Origin: Clostridia bacterium | GTDB taxonomy: Bacteria > Bacillota > Clostridia > Lachnospirales > Lachnospiraceae | Length of the DNA: 64,000 nucleotides | Assembly (NCBI GenBank): GCA_003249225.1 | Contig: QKJQ01000013.1 | Span: forward strand, 1 to 64,000 | Direction: 5' to 3' | Part shown: piece by piece, positions 44,595-53,042 of the stretch | Numbering within the stretch: the stretch's first letter is position 1 | Layout: the number at the start of each line of letters is the position of its first letter | The notes under the pieces: model-generated | Database searches by the model: none | Seen by the model: only the letters and a program-made list of their open reading frames with translations | What the model was told of the DNA's origin: nothing | Position numbers and translations under genes: made by a program

Positions 44595-45542
44595 TTACGA
44601 TTTACGACTCTCTCTTTCTCTTTTCCAACACTTTCTGTAATTTCCAATTAGTATAAATATTGCAATAAGTACAAAGAATAATGATACAAACTGTGATACC
44701 GGCACGGTCGAATTCCATAGGAACAATTGGTCTGTACGAAGACCCTCGATCCAGAATCTTCCGATGCCATATCCGATCATATATAAAACAATCAGTTCAC
44801 CATCAAACTTTTTGTATTTCTGAAAGAACAGTAATCCAATCAAAAGCAACAACAACCACAATGATTCATAGAGATAGGTAGGCTGAACCTGATAATACAG
44901 TGATCCGCCAACCTCTTTCACATTATTTATAATCGTAAGTATCTCATGCAATGCCTCCGGACGTCCTTCATAAACCGTAGAAAGGTATGCGGGAGAACTT
45001 GTAAACTCACTATGTACTGATGTAATATCAACCTGCATCGCAAACAATCCATCGGTATACCGCCCAAACGCTTCCCGGTTGAAGAAATTACCCCACCGTC
45101 CGATCATCTGCCCTACCATCAGTCCAAAAACCGAAGTATCAGCCAGGGCTCCAAAGGATACTTTACGCAACCGGCAGAATATAACAGCAGTCAGAACTGC
45201 AGCAAGTATACCGCCATAAATCGCAAGTCCTCCGGTACGAAGGTTAATAATCTGTAAGGGTTCATCCTGAAAACTCGTCCAATGAAAGACTACATAATAA
45301 AGTCTTGCTCCAATTACCGCACATATGATTGCGACGAGCGCAAAATCCATTAAAACATCGGATGTAATTCCATTCTTCTTCGACTGTCGCTCTGCTATCC
45401 AGAAGCCAGCAAGCATGCCGATTGCAATAACAATTCCATAAAAGGCAATATCAAATCCAAAAATCGAAATGCCCTTTGGCAAATTATGAATCACAATTCC
45501 CAGGTTTGGAAATCTGATGTCAGTTTGTCCATACAATGACAT
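44595..45542 (-). CDS. lgt: Prolipoprotein diacylglyceryl transferase
   Basis: Transfers diacylglycerol from phosphatidylglycerol to the lipobox cysteine of prolipoproteins. The 315-residue polytopic protein has the Lgt signature GRWGNFFNREAFG at 148-160, preceded by GGLAIYGGI. The binding protein and the GerMN protein in this window are likely substrates. Start 45542 has AGGAG six bases upstream. It follows ychF and ends in a strong terminator. Confidence 0.96.
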   Translation of the reverse strand: MSLYGQTDIRFPNLGIVIHNLPKGISIFGFDIAFYGIVIAIGMLAGFWIAERQSKKNGITSDVLMDFALVAIICAVIGARLYYVVFHWTSFQDEPLQIINLRTGGLAIYGGILAAVLTAVIFCRLRKVSFGALADTSVFGLMVGQMIGRWGNFFNREAFGRYTDGLFAMQVDITSVHSEFTSSPAYLSTVYEGRPEALHEILTIINNVKEVGGSLYYQVQPTYLYESLWLLLLLIGLLFFQKYKKFDGELIVLYMIGYGIGRFWIEGLRTDQLFLWNSTVPVSQFVSLFFVLIAIFILIGNYRKCWKRERESRKS

Positions 45543-45563
45543 ACGGTACTCCTTTAGTAATTG

Positions 45564-46658
45564 CTACACATTGAAACGGAATAATAATACGTCACCTTCC
45601 TGAACGACGTATTCTTTTCCTTCTGAACGTACCAGCCCTTTTTCTTTTGCTGCATTAAAGCTGCCGCACTCAACAAGGTTCTTATAGGAAACTACTTCGG
45701 CGCGAATAAATCCTTTTTCAAAATCCGTATGAATCTTCCCGGCTGCCTGTGGCGCTTTGGTGCCGATTTTTATGGTCCATGCTCTTGTTTCCTTTGGTCC
45801 TGCAGTCAGATAGCTCATCAGTCCAAGGAGGTGATAGCTGGCACGAATCAACTTTTCAAGGCCAGATTCATCAATACCAAGGTCATCTAAGAACATTTTT
45901 CGTTCTTCATCATCAAGTTCTGCAATTTCTTGTTCAATCTGTGCACATACTACAAAAACTTCGGCATCTTGTTCCAGTGCATGCTCTCTGACCTGGCTGA
46001 CATAAGCATTGCTTTTACCATCATCTGCAAGGTCGTCTTCCTTAACATTTGCTGCAAAGATGACCGGTTTGCTTGTCAGAAGGTTAAAAGAAGCCAAAAT
46101 TTCCTCTTCATCCTCGTCATTGATCTCAATTGACCGTGCAAGTTTTCCATCTTCCAGATGTTTTTTCAGACGTTCCAAAAGCTGGAATTCTTTTTGCATT
46201 GCTTCATTCTTCATACCTTTTCCGCTTTTCGCCAGCCTGCGCTCAATGATCTCAAGATCGGAAAAAATAAGCTCAAAATTTATGGTTTCAATATCCCGCA
46301 GCGGCTGTATATTGCCTTCTACGTGTATAATGTTACTGTCTTCAAAACAACGCACCACATGTACGATTGCATCAACTTCACGAATGTGCGACAAAAACTG
46401 ATTGCCGAGTCCTTCACCTTTGGAAGCACCTTTCACAAGCCCTGCAATATCAACGAATTCGATGACTGCCGGAACCTGTTTTTCAGACTGATACAAATCG
46501 CTTAAAACTTTTATACGTTCATCCGGAACTGGGACTACTCCGACATTTGGATCAATTGTACAAAAGGGGTAGTTGGCAGCTTCCGCTCCTGCTTTTGTTA
46601 ATGAATTGAATAATGTACTTTTCCCAACGTTTGGTAATCCAACGATACCTAATCTCAT
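45564..46658 (-). CDS. ychF: Redox-regulated ATPase YchF (Obg-like)
   Basis: Ribosome-associated P-loop ATPase of the OLA1/YchF subfamily. The 364-residue protein starts MRLGIVGLPNVGKSTLFN (G1), then DIAGLVKGASKGEGLGN, a helical insert, and the C-terminal TGS domain (AWTIKIGTKAPQAAGKIHTDFEKGF). The G4 motif is not the NKxD of GTPases (here FAANVKEDD), which fits ATP preference. Length is typical. Confidence 0.96.
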   Translation of the reverse strand: MRLGIVGLPNVGKSTLFNSLTKAGAEAANYPFCTIDPNVGVVPVPDERIKVLSDLYQSEKQVPAVIEFVDIAGLVKGASKGEGLGNQFLSHIREVDAIVHVVRCFEDSNIIHVEGNIQPLRDIETINFELIFSDLEIIERRLAKSGKGMKNEAMQKEFQLLERLKKHLEDGKLARSIEINDEDEEEILASFNLLTSKPVIFAANVKEDDLADDGKSNAYVSQVREHALEQDAEVFVVCAQIEQEIAELDDEERKMFLDDLGIDESGLEKLIRASYHLLGLMSYLTAGPKETRAWTIKIGTKAPQAAGKIHTDFEKGFIRAEVVSYKNLVECGSFNAAKEKGLVRSEGKEYVVQEGDVLLFRFNV

Positions 46659-46674
46659 AATGAAATCAACCTTT

Positions 46675-47424
46675 CTAGTTTCTTTTTATATAATTATTTG
46701 CATTTTGCAGCTGTATTCTCTGCTGTTCATACAAGTATTTCGTCAAATTCCGGCTGGTCTCAATAAATCTGCATCCATAATAATTATGAAAAACACCACT
46801 TACATTATCACGCATACGCACGATCATCGCCTTGCACTCAATCTTTCCAACATCTGATAGGAATTCAAAAGCAATTTCGTCATCCGGAAGGAATTTCTCA
46901 TTCGAGTAAATACCTACGCCGATCTCGCTGATATCCCGGATAAAGCCCAGACAATCAACCCAGCGAAAGCGGTCTCCCATCAGTTCATCGGAACGACTGT
47001 CATAATTATATCTCGTCTGACTGGATGTGTTATTCTCTTTCTCATCCAATTCTTTTAGGCGCCTTTTATCTGTCACCTTATACCGAAGCATGAGTTCCTT
47101 TCCCAGATACATACGAAAAGCATTGCGTCGGTTATAGTTTTCACCATATTCATCACTGAAAAATCCATGCATCCTGTCCTCTTCGACCGCTACGATCGCG
47201 CCCTTGACATTGGACCATTTCCACATTCTGTCCTGTTCCTGATATACAATATCAACAATATCAGTTTCAAGAAACTGGAACACTCTTTTTCCGCTTGCAA
47301 TCAAAGAAACACATACACAGCCAGGTTCTGTATACTCGATTTTGCTTACGACCCTGTAATTGTATCCTTCGCGATTAATATAAACCTCAAGCGGCCGTCC
47401 CAACTTCAACTCACTGAGCAGCAT
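46675..47424 (-). CDS. PilZ-domain protein (YcgR-like)
   Basis: Probable cyclic di-GMP receptor. The 249-residue protein has an N-terminal YcgR-type beta domain and a C-terminal PilZ domain with the ligand motifs YNRRNAFR (RxxxR, about residue 104) and DISEIGVG (D/NxSxxG, about 173). YcgR proteins act on flagellar motors; here the partner is unknown. Start MLLSELKLG at 47424 overlaps the rpe stop (47411) by 14 bases, with GGAGG nine bases upstream. It sits between rpe and ychF rather than near motility genes. Confidence 0.82.
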   Translation of the reverse strand: MLLSELKLGRPLEVYINREGYNYRVVSKIEYTEPGCVCVSLIASGKRVFQFLETDIVDIVYQEQDRMWKWSNVKGAIVAVEEDRMHGFFSDEYGENYNRRNAFRMYLGKELMLRYKVTDKRRLKELDEKENNTSSQTRYNYDSRSDELMGDRFRWVDCLGFIRDISEIGVGIYSNEKFLPDDEIAFEFLSDVGKIECKAMIVRMRDNVSGVFHNYYGCRFIETSRNLTKYLYEQQRIQLQNANNYIKRN

Positions 47425-48073
47425 GTGAAAACACCTCCCTGAATGCATTAATATTTTTTTCAATAGTGCCATTAAAAACTGAGCTTCCTGATACAAGAAC
47501 CTGTGCGCCTGCTTTCAAAACAGCTTCTGCATTATCCAATGTGATTCCCCCATCTACTTCAAGTTCTGCCTTAGATCCGGATTCCACGATCATTTGTTTT
47601 GTTTCTGCAATCTTCTGATAACAGAATGGGATAAATGCCTGCCCGCCAAAACCAGGATTAACAGTCATGATGAGTACCAGATCTACTTCCGGGAGAATGT
47701 ATCGGATCGCATCGAGCGATGTTCCAGGATTCAAAGATACCCCCGCCCTTTTTCCTTTTTCTTTTATAGCACGTATCGTACTGTGAAGATGTGTACAGGC
47801 TTCTGTGTGGACTGTTATTATATCAGCTCCTGCTTTGCAGAAGTCATCAATGTATCGGATAGGTTCCTTTACCATAAGATGCACATCAAAAACCATGGAG
47901 GTATTCTTCCTGATCGAAGTAATCAGTGGCATACCAAATGAAATACTGGGAACGAACATACCATCCATTACATCAATATGAAGATAGTCAGCACCTGCCG
48001 ATTCAATCTGTTCTATCTGTTCTCCCAAGTGATTAAAATCAGCAGCTAATATCGATGGTGCCAGTTTAAACAT
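47411..48073 (-). CDS. rpe: Ribulose-phosphate 3-epimerase
   Basis: Interconverts ribulose-5-phosphate and xylulose-5-phosphate in the pentose phosphate pathway. The 220-residue TIM barrel has LAPSILAADF at its start, HIDVMDGMFVPSISFG with metal-binding His/Asp, MTVNPGFGGQ and VDGGI. Start 48073 has GAGGG nearby. It follows rsgA by 17 bases; the rsgA-rpe pairing is common in Firmicutes. Confidence 0.97.
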   Translation of the reverse strand: MFKLAPSILAADFNHLGEQIEQIESAGADYLHIDVMDGMFVPSISFGMPLITSIRKNTSMVFDVHLMVKEPIRYIDDFCKAGADIITVHTEACTHLHSTIRAIKEKGKRAGVSLNPGTSLDAIRYILPEVDLVLIMTVNPGFGGQAFIPFCYQKIAETKQMIVESGSKAELEVDGGITLDNAEAVLKAGAQVLVSGSSVFNGTIEKNINAFREVFSHAAQ

Positions 48074-48090
48074 AGTGTTCCCTCACGAAT

Positions 48091-48969
48091 CTAATATTTT
48101 TTTTGTTGCTCCAGCTCCGTAATCATCTGCAGATAGTTTTCATACCGGCCGGAATGGATTTCATGACGCTCCAGCGCAGCTTTCACTGCACAACCAGGTT
48201 CATTTTTATGAAGACAGCCATTAAACCGGCAGTCCTGCTCATATTCCTGAAATTCCCAAAAATACTGTTTCAGTTCATATTTATCTATCTCATTGATATA
48301 CAGTGTACTAAAGCCCGGTGTATCCATAAGATAGGTGTCCTCTTCAAGGCAGAACAATTCAGAGTGCCTTGTCGTATGCTTACCTCTTTTGATCTTTTCA
48401 CTTACACTTCCTGTTATCATATCAGCCAGTGGTGACATCAAATTCATCACTGTCGATTTCCCTACTCCGGAAGGCCCGGCTAAAACCGTTGTCTTTCCTT
48501 TGAGAAGTGCCCGCAGCTGTTCAAAACTCTCATCAGCGATCGCACTGAAAAAAAACAGATGATACCCACATTTTTCATAGGTCTTCTTCAAAAGTTCAAT
48601 ATCTTCTTTTGTACCAAGATCTGTTTTATTAAAACATATAATTGTATCAACCTTCTGTTTTGACATCATAATCAGAAAACGATCCAGAAGGTTCAGGTTT
48701 GGATCCGGTTCTTTTGTCGCAAATATTACCATGGCCTGATCTACATTTGCGACCGCAGGGCGAATTAATTCACTCCTGCGCTCACAAATCTCTGTGATAC
48801 TTCCCTCTTTTTTATCAGCATCCAGAAGTTCTATTTCTACTTCATCGCCGACCAGCGGCTTAACATTACGATTACGAAAGATTCCTTTGGCTTTGCATTC
48901 AATCACGCCGTATTCTTTTGTATTTACGTAATAAAAACCCGCAATACCTTTGATAATTCTGCCATGCAT
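48091..48969 (-). CDS. rsgA: Ribosome small subunit-dependent GTPase A
   Basis: Circularly permuted GTPase that helps mature the 30S subunit. The 292-residue protein has an OB-fold N-terminus, the G4 motif NKTD (114-117) before the P-loop GPSGVGKS (165-172), DTPGF, and a C-terminal zinc site around CRFNGCLHKNEPGC. Its ATG shares one base with the pknB TAA, so the genes are coupled. Order stp-pknB-rsgA-rpe is conserved in Firmicutes. Confidence 0.97.
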   Translation of the reverse strand: MHGRIIKGIAGFYYVNTKEYGVIECKAKGIFRNRNVKPLVGDEVEIELLDADKKEGSITEICERRSELIRPAVANVDQAMVIFATKEPDPNLNLLDRFLIMMSKQKVDTIICFNKTDLGTKEDIELLKKTYEKCGYHLFFFSAIADESFEQLRALLKGKTTVLAGPSGVGKSTVMNLMSPLADMITGSVSEKIKRGKHTTRHSELFCLEEDTYLMDTPGFSTLYINEIDKYELKQYFWEFQEYEQDCRFNGCLHKNEPGCAVKAALERHEIHSGRYENYLQMITELEQQKKY

Positions 48970-51179
48970 TAATTAACTACCTCAAGGTCAACTAAAAAGG
49001 TCTCGTCTGTATACTTTGCTCCATCTACATAAAGAATAACAGTTGCTGTTCCTTCTGAAAGATCATTACTTTGTATATTAAAGATATACCAGAAAAATGC
49101 TTCTTTGAAGTCCGTTGCAGTCATATCATCCTGTTCAAATAATTTTATTGTTGTACTTCCCTGCACCAGCTCAAGATAAATATTGGCTGTTCCGGAATCC
49201 GGAATCGGAGTAGCATCAATGGCAAGTGTTCCACGATACGTTGTTTCAGAAGATGTTGGTTCCGGGGTTGCTGTTGGTGCATCCGTTGGCGTTGTGTCAG
49301 GAGAAGATGTAGGTTCTGCTCCCTGTGTAGGTGTTGTATCGGTTCCGCCGTTCGGATCCGCCCCAAGACTGATAAAGTAATTTATCACAGCGCTCTCTTC
49401 GACAGAGGTGCCGGCGTCATAACTTTGAGCGCAAACCAATCCTGCTTCGTATGTGCTGCTGTACATAAAATCCATAGTTCCTGCAGTCAGTTTTGCATCG
49501 GCAATCAGTGTGAGCGCTGCCTCTTCTGTCTGTCCGAGAAGATTCGGAACCGTTGTGTAAACTGCTTGTTCACCAAGACTTACGATCAGTATTACTACAC
49601 TGCCTTCATCCACAATCTCATACCGTTCCGGAATTGTACGAATAACATGTCCGTATTGAGTCATGCTGTCTGCTTCGTATTCCACCTGGACCGTATATCC
49701 TTTTGATACAAGTGTTTCTTTCGCTTCATCAAGTGTCCGGTTATAAACATCACCAAGTTCTGTGGGTTCTTTTCCACTGCTGATCCATAACGTAATCGGA
49801 GCCGTTCTGGCAACACTCGTTCCTTCTGCAGGATATTGTTTCATGATCTGTCCTGCTTCATATTCATCAGAATAGTCTTCTTCATAGGTAATATCAAAAT
49901 CAAAGTTTCCTGCTGCAAGAGTATTGCTCTCTGCATAATCCGGTGTCTGTCCTAGCAAATATGGCATTGTAACAAGCGCCGGAGTTGGTGAAACCGTTGG
50001 TGAAACCGTTGGTGATGGAGACGCAGTTACCGCAACGGTAGGAACCAGACTTCCGCCATCTCCTGTAACTTTATCAATTAATCCAAAGAAATTCGCAATA
50101 ACATAAAGAACAGCCACACCGAGTATAATAACGGCAATAACACTTCCGACAGTTAATACTTTCTCTACTTTGGAATCAACTGTATCCAGTTCTTCCTCTT
50201 CTTCTTTTTGAATCTTACTGACAGCTTTGGCGTCATGATTGGAATAATACATGGCAGGAGTTTTAGCTGCACTCTTTATCTCTTCCATCTCATCATCTGT
50301 CATATTAATCGTCGGAGAATCCGTAACGGTAGCACTTGAGAGCTTTACAAAGTCGCCTTCCGGGTTCACTATCGATTTTTTAAGATCTTGAATTAATTCG
50401 GATGCAGTCAGATATCTGCGTTCCGGCTTTTTCTGCATACACTTCTGTACGATCATATCTACACTTGGCGGGACTGTCGGATTTAATTCTCTGACAGGAA
50501 TGGCTTCTCCCTGTATGTGAAGAAGTGCTACCGAAACTGTATTATCACCAGCAAATGGTACCTTTCCACTCAGCATTTCATATAATGTTACGCCAAGAGA
50601 ATAGATATCACTTTTTTCATCACTATATCCACCTCTGGCCTGCTCTGGTGACAGATAATGCACAGACCCGATCGCATTCTGTGTAACAGTATTGGAGGTT
50701 GCAGCTTTGGCAATGCCAAAATCGGTAACTTTAACCTTACCTTCCCTTGATATGATGATATTCTGTGGTTTGATATCTCTATGAATGATATGATTGTCGT
50801 GAGCAGCTTCCATGCCCTGTGCAATCTGAATAGCAATTCCAACAGCCTCTTTGATTTCAAGCCGGCCTTTTCTTTCAATGAATTTTTTTAACGTAATTCC
50901 TTCCACAAGTTCCATGACAATGTAATACAGTCCATCGTCATCACCAACATCATAAACATTCACAATATTCGGATGTGATAATCCTGCTGCGGACTGTGCT
51001 TCGCCTCTGAATTTTGTTACAAAATTCTTGTCTGAAGAATATTCCGGCTTCAGAATTTTTATTGCCACATAACGGTTTAAACGATGACACTTTGCTTTGT
51101 AAACATCAGCCATCCCCCCCGACCCTACTTTGTCGATAATCTCGTATCTGTCGCTAATGTACATTCCCGGCTTTATCAT
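48969..51179 (-). CDS. pknB: Serine/threonine protein kinase with PASTA domains (PknB/PrkC)
   Basis: Membrane kinase that senses peptidoglycan fragments and adjusts growth and division. The 736-residue protein has a cytoplasmic Hanks kinase domain with VGSGGMADVYKA, catalytic Lys41, HRDIKPQN (133-140) and DFG (153-155). A membrane helix lies near 347-368, then a Thr/Pro/Ser linker, three PASTA domains (about 405-610), another Thr/Pro linker and a C-terminal beta-rich domain of about 90 residues that is not a PASTA repeat. Start 51179 has AAGGAGAG upstream. stp lies just upstream. Confidence 0.95.
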   Translation of the reverse strand: MIKPGMYISDRYEIIDKVGSGGMADVYKAKCHRLNRYVAIKILKPEYSSDKNFVTKFRGEAQSAAGLSHPNIVNVYDVGDDDGLYYIVMELVEGITLKKFIERKGRLEIKEAVGIAIQIAQGMEAAHDNHIIHRDIKPQNIIISREGKVKVTDFGIAKAATSNTVTQNAIGSVHYLSPEQARGGYSDEKSDIYSLGVTLYEMLSGKVPFAGDNTVSVALLHIQGEAIPVRELNPTVPPSVDMIVQKCMQKKPERRYLTASELIQDLKKSIVNPEGDFVKLSSATVTDSPTINMTDDEMEEIKSAAKTPAMYYSNHDAKAVSKIQKEEEEELDTVDSKVEKVLTVGSVIAVIILGVAVLYVIANFFGLIDKVTGDGGSLVPTVAVTASPSPTVSPTVSPTPALVTMPYLLGQTPDYAESNTLAAGNFDFDITYEEDYSDEYEAGQIMKQYPAEGTSVARTAPITLWISSGKEPTELGDVYNRTLDEAKETLVSKGYTVQVEYEADSMTQYGHVIRTIPERYEIVDEGSVVILIVSLGEQAVYTTVPNLLGQTEEAALTLIADAKLTAGTMDFMYSSTYEAGLVCAQSYDAGTSVEESAVINYFISLGADPNGGTDTTPTQGAEPTSSPDTTPTDAPTATPEPTSSETTYRGTLAIDATPIPDSGTANIYLELVQGSTTIKLFEQDDMTATDFKEAFFWYIFNIQSNDLSEGTATVILYVDGAKYTDETFLVDLEVVN

Positions 51180-51233
51180 TCTTCTCTCCTTACCTTTCTA
51201 AGTATAGAATGGAACATTACTATGTTCCAGCAC

Positions 51234-51965
51234 TTATCTTCCGTCTTTTTTTACCAAGATAAGCGAAATGTTGTCCTTCCCGCCCCCTGCATTGGCTTTT
51301 TCCACAAGTTCTTTTCCTGCTTTTTCCAAGTTGTCCCTATTACAATTTATAATATCCTCTATTTCACTGTCTTCCAGCATAGTAAATAATCCGTCAGAGC
51401 ATAGCAGCACAATATCTTCTGCATGCAGACGGATTTCGAAGAAATCCGGAAGAACAATGCCAGTTGTACTTAACGCCCTTGTTACAATATTCTTATTCGG
51501 GTGAAATCTGGCTTCTTCCCTTTCTATATCACCATTTCTGACCATCTCAGCAACCAGGGAATGATCCTCCGTGATCTGGTGAAGGTCCTGGTCCATTCTA
51601 TATAACCTGCTGTCTCCAATATTGGCAACGATCATATCATCCCCATTGATCACTGCCATAACGAAGGTCGTACCCATACCATCCAGCTCTGTATGTTCTT
51701 TCGCCTGAATGATAAGCTGCTCATTTGTTTCTCGCAGCGCCCGTTCAATTGTGCCTACAACGGTCATCTCATCACTTTCGCTGACTCTTCTTGCAAATTC
51801 TTCAACGCAGAATCTAGATGCAAAATCTCCGGCTCTGTGACCCCCCATGCCGTCCGCAACAATAAACAGGTTCGGGAATGCTCCGACGGGATTTTCATTG
51901 CAGTAGATGTAATCCTGATTGTTGTCACGTAGTTGCCCTACATCTGTAATTGCATATGTTTTCAC
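51234..51965 (-). CDS. stp: PP2C-family serine/threonine phosphatase Stp
   Basis: Metal-dependent phosphatase that reverses PknB phosphorylation. The 243-residue protein has ITDVGQLRDNNQD, VADGMGGHRAGDFAS, NIGDSRLYR and CSDGLF, all PP2C metal-site motifs. The start is GTG 51965, with a purine-rich GGGGAAGG six bases upstream. Cytoplasmic; paired with pknB as usual. Confidence 0.95.
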   Translation of the reverse strand: MKTYAITDVGQLRDNNQDYIYCNENPVGAFPNLFIVADGMGGHRAGDFASRFCVEEFARRVSESDEMTVVGTIERALRETNEQLIIQAKEHTELDGMGTTFVMAVINGDDMIVANIGDSRLYRMDQDLHQITEDHSLVAEMVRNGDIEREEARFHPNKNIVTRALSTTGIVLPDFFEIRLHAEDIVLLCSDGLFTMLEDSEIEDIINCNRDNLEKAGKELVEKANAGGGKDNISLILVKKDGR

Positions 51966-51988
51966 GTTTTGCCTTCCCCTCCCTTGCT

Positions 51989-53041
51989 TTATTTTTCTGC
52001 ATGGCTCTTCCTCAACTGCCCGCAGGCAGCGTTGATATCGGAACCCATTTCTCTTCTAATAGTAACATTTATTCTGTTTTTTTCAAGTATATTTTTGAAA
52101 TTTTGTATATTCGAAGCTACAGAAGCTGTGAAGTTTCTTTCTTCGATCGGATTTACCGGTATCAGGTTTACATGGCAGTTTTTTCCCCTGAGAAGCTTCA
52201 CAAGTTCCATTGCACATGCATCTGAATCATTAACATCCTTCACCATACTGTATTCATAGGATATTCTTCTTCCGGTTTCATTATAATAAGCATCGGCAGC
52301 TTCTATCACTTCACGAATTGTAATGCTGTTTGCTACCGGCATCATAGTCTTTCTGATTGTATCGTTTGGTGCATGTAACGATATGGCAAGTGTCACCTGC
52401 AGATCCTCTTTTGCAAATCGATGCATAGGTTCGATCAAGCCGCAGGTCGATACAGTTATGTTCCTCTGACTTATATTAAGCCCATCTTTATCTGAAATCA
52501 TATGAATAAATTTTACGACATTATCATAATTATCCATTGGTTCCCCGGTCCCCATAATTACAATGTTGCTGATCCGCTCTCCAATGTCTTCCTGTATGCG
52601 GTAAATCTGTTCCAACATTTCTGCCGGTTCCAGGTTACGTTCCAGTCCCCCCAGCGTCGAAGCGCAGAACAGACAGCCCATACGGCAACCGACCTGTGAA
52701 GAAATGCAAACAGAATTTCCATGTTTGTATTTCATAAGAACGCTTTCTATAACATTGTTCACAAGCGTTGTCTCATATTCGGGTATCTGAAATAGATACT
52801 TTCTGGTTCCGTCGATTTCGGAACAAAGAACTTCCACTTGTTTCAGCACTGTCAGGTTGTACTGTGCCGCGAGTTTTTCTCTGAGTTGTTTTGGCACATT
52901 CAACATTTGGTCGTACGAACTCACATGCTTAACATGCAGCCAGTCGTAGATCTGACCGGCACGGAATGCCGGCTCCTGCATTTCCTTAAGCTGCTGTGTC
53001 AGTTCTTCCTTTGTTAATGAATTAATACTTATCTGCTTCAT
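51989..53041 (-). CDS. rlmN: 23S rRNA (adenine(2503)-C(2))-methyltransferase RlmN
   Basis: Radical-SAM enzyme that methylates A2503 of 23S rRNA and some tRNAs. The 350-residue protein has CxxxCxxC at C119, C123, C126 (GCRMGCLFCAS), the block GTGEPMDNYDNV, and the C-terminal catalytic cysteine in AACGQL. Start MKQISINS at 53041 overlaps the rsmB end (stop 53043-53045) with AAAGGA upstream, so the genes are coupled. Confidence 0.96.
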   Translation of the reverse strand: MKQISINSLTKEELTQQLKEMQEPAFRAGQIYDWLHVKHVSSYDQMLNVPKQLREKLAAQYNLTVLKQVEVLCSEIDGTRKYLFQIPEYETTLVNNVIESVLMKYKHGNSVCISSQVGCRMGCLFCASTLGGLERNLEPAEMLEQIYRIQEDIGERISNIVIMGTGEPMDNYDNVVKFIHMISDKDGLNISQRNITVSTCGLIEPMHRFAKEDLQVTLAISLHAPNDTIRKTMMPVANSITIREVIEAADAYYNETGRRISYEYSMVKDVNDSDACAMELVKLLRGKNCHVNLIPVNPIEERNFTASVASNIQNFKNILEKNRINVTIRREMGSDINAACGQLRKSHAEK

Positions 53042-53042
53042 T

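Noticed and set aside
49183..50040. Thr/Pro/Ser codon repeats in pknB as a separate repeat element
   Set aside because: They encode the disordered linkers of PknB; the repetition comes from the low-complexity protein sequence.
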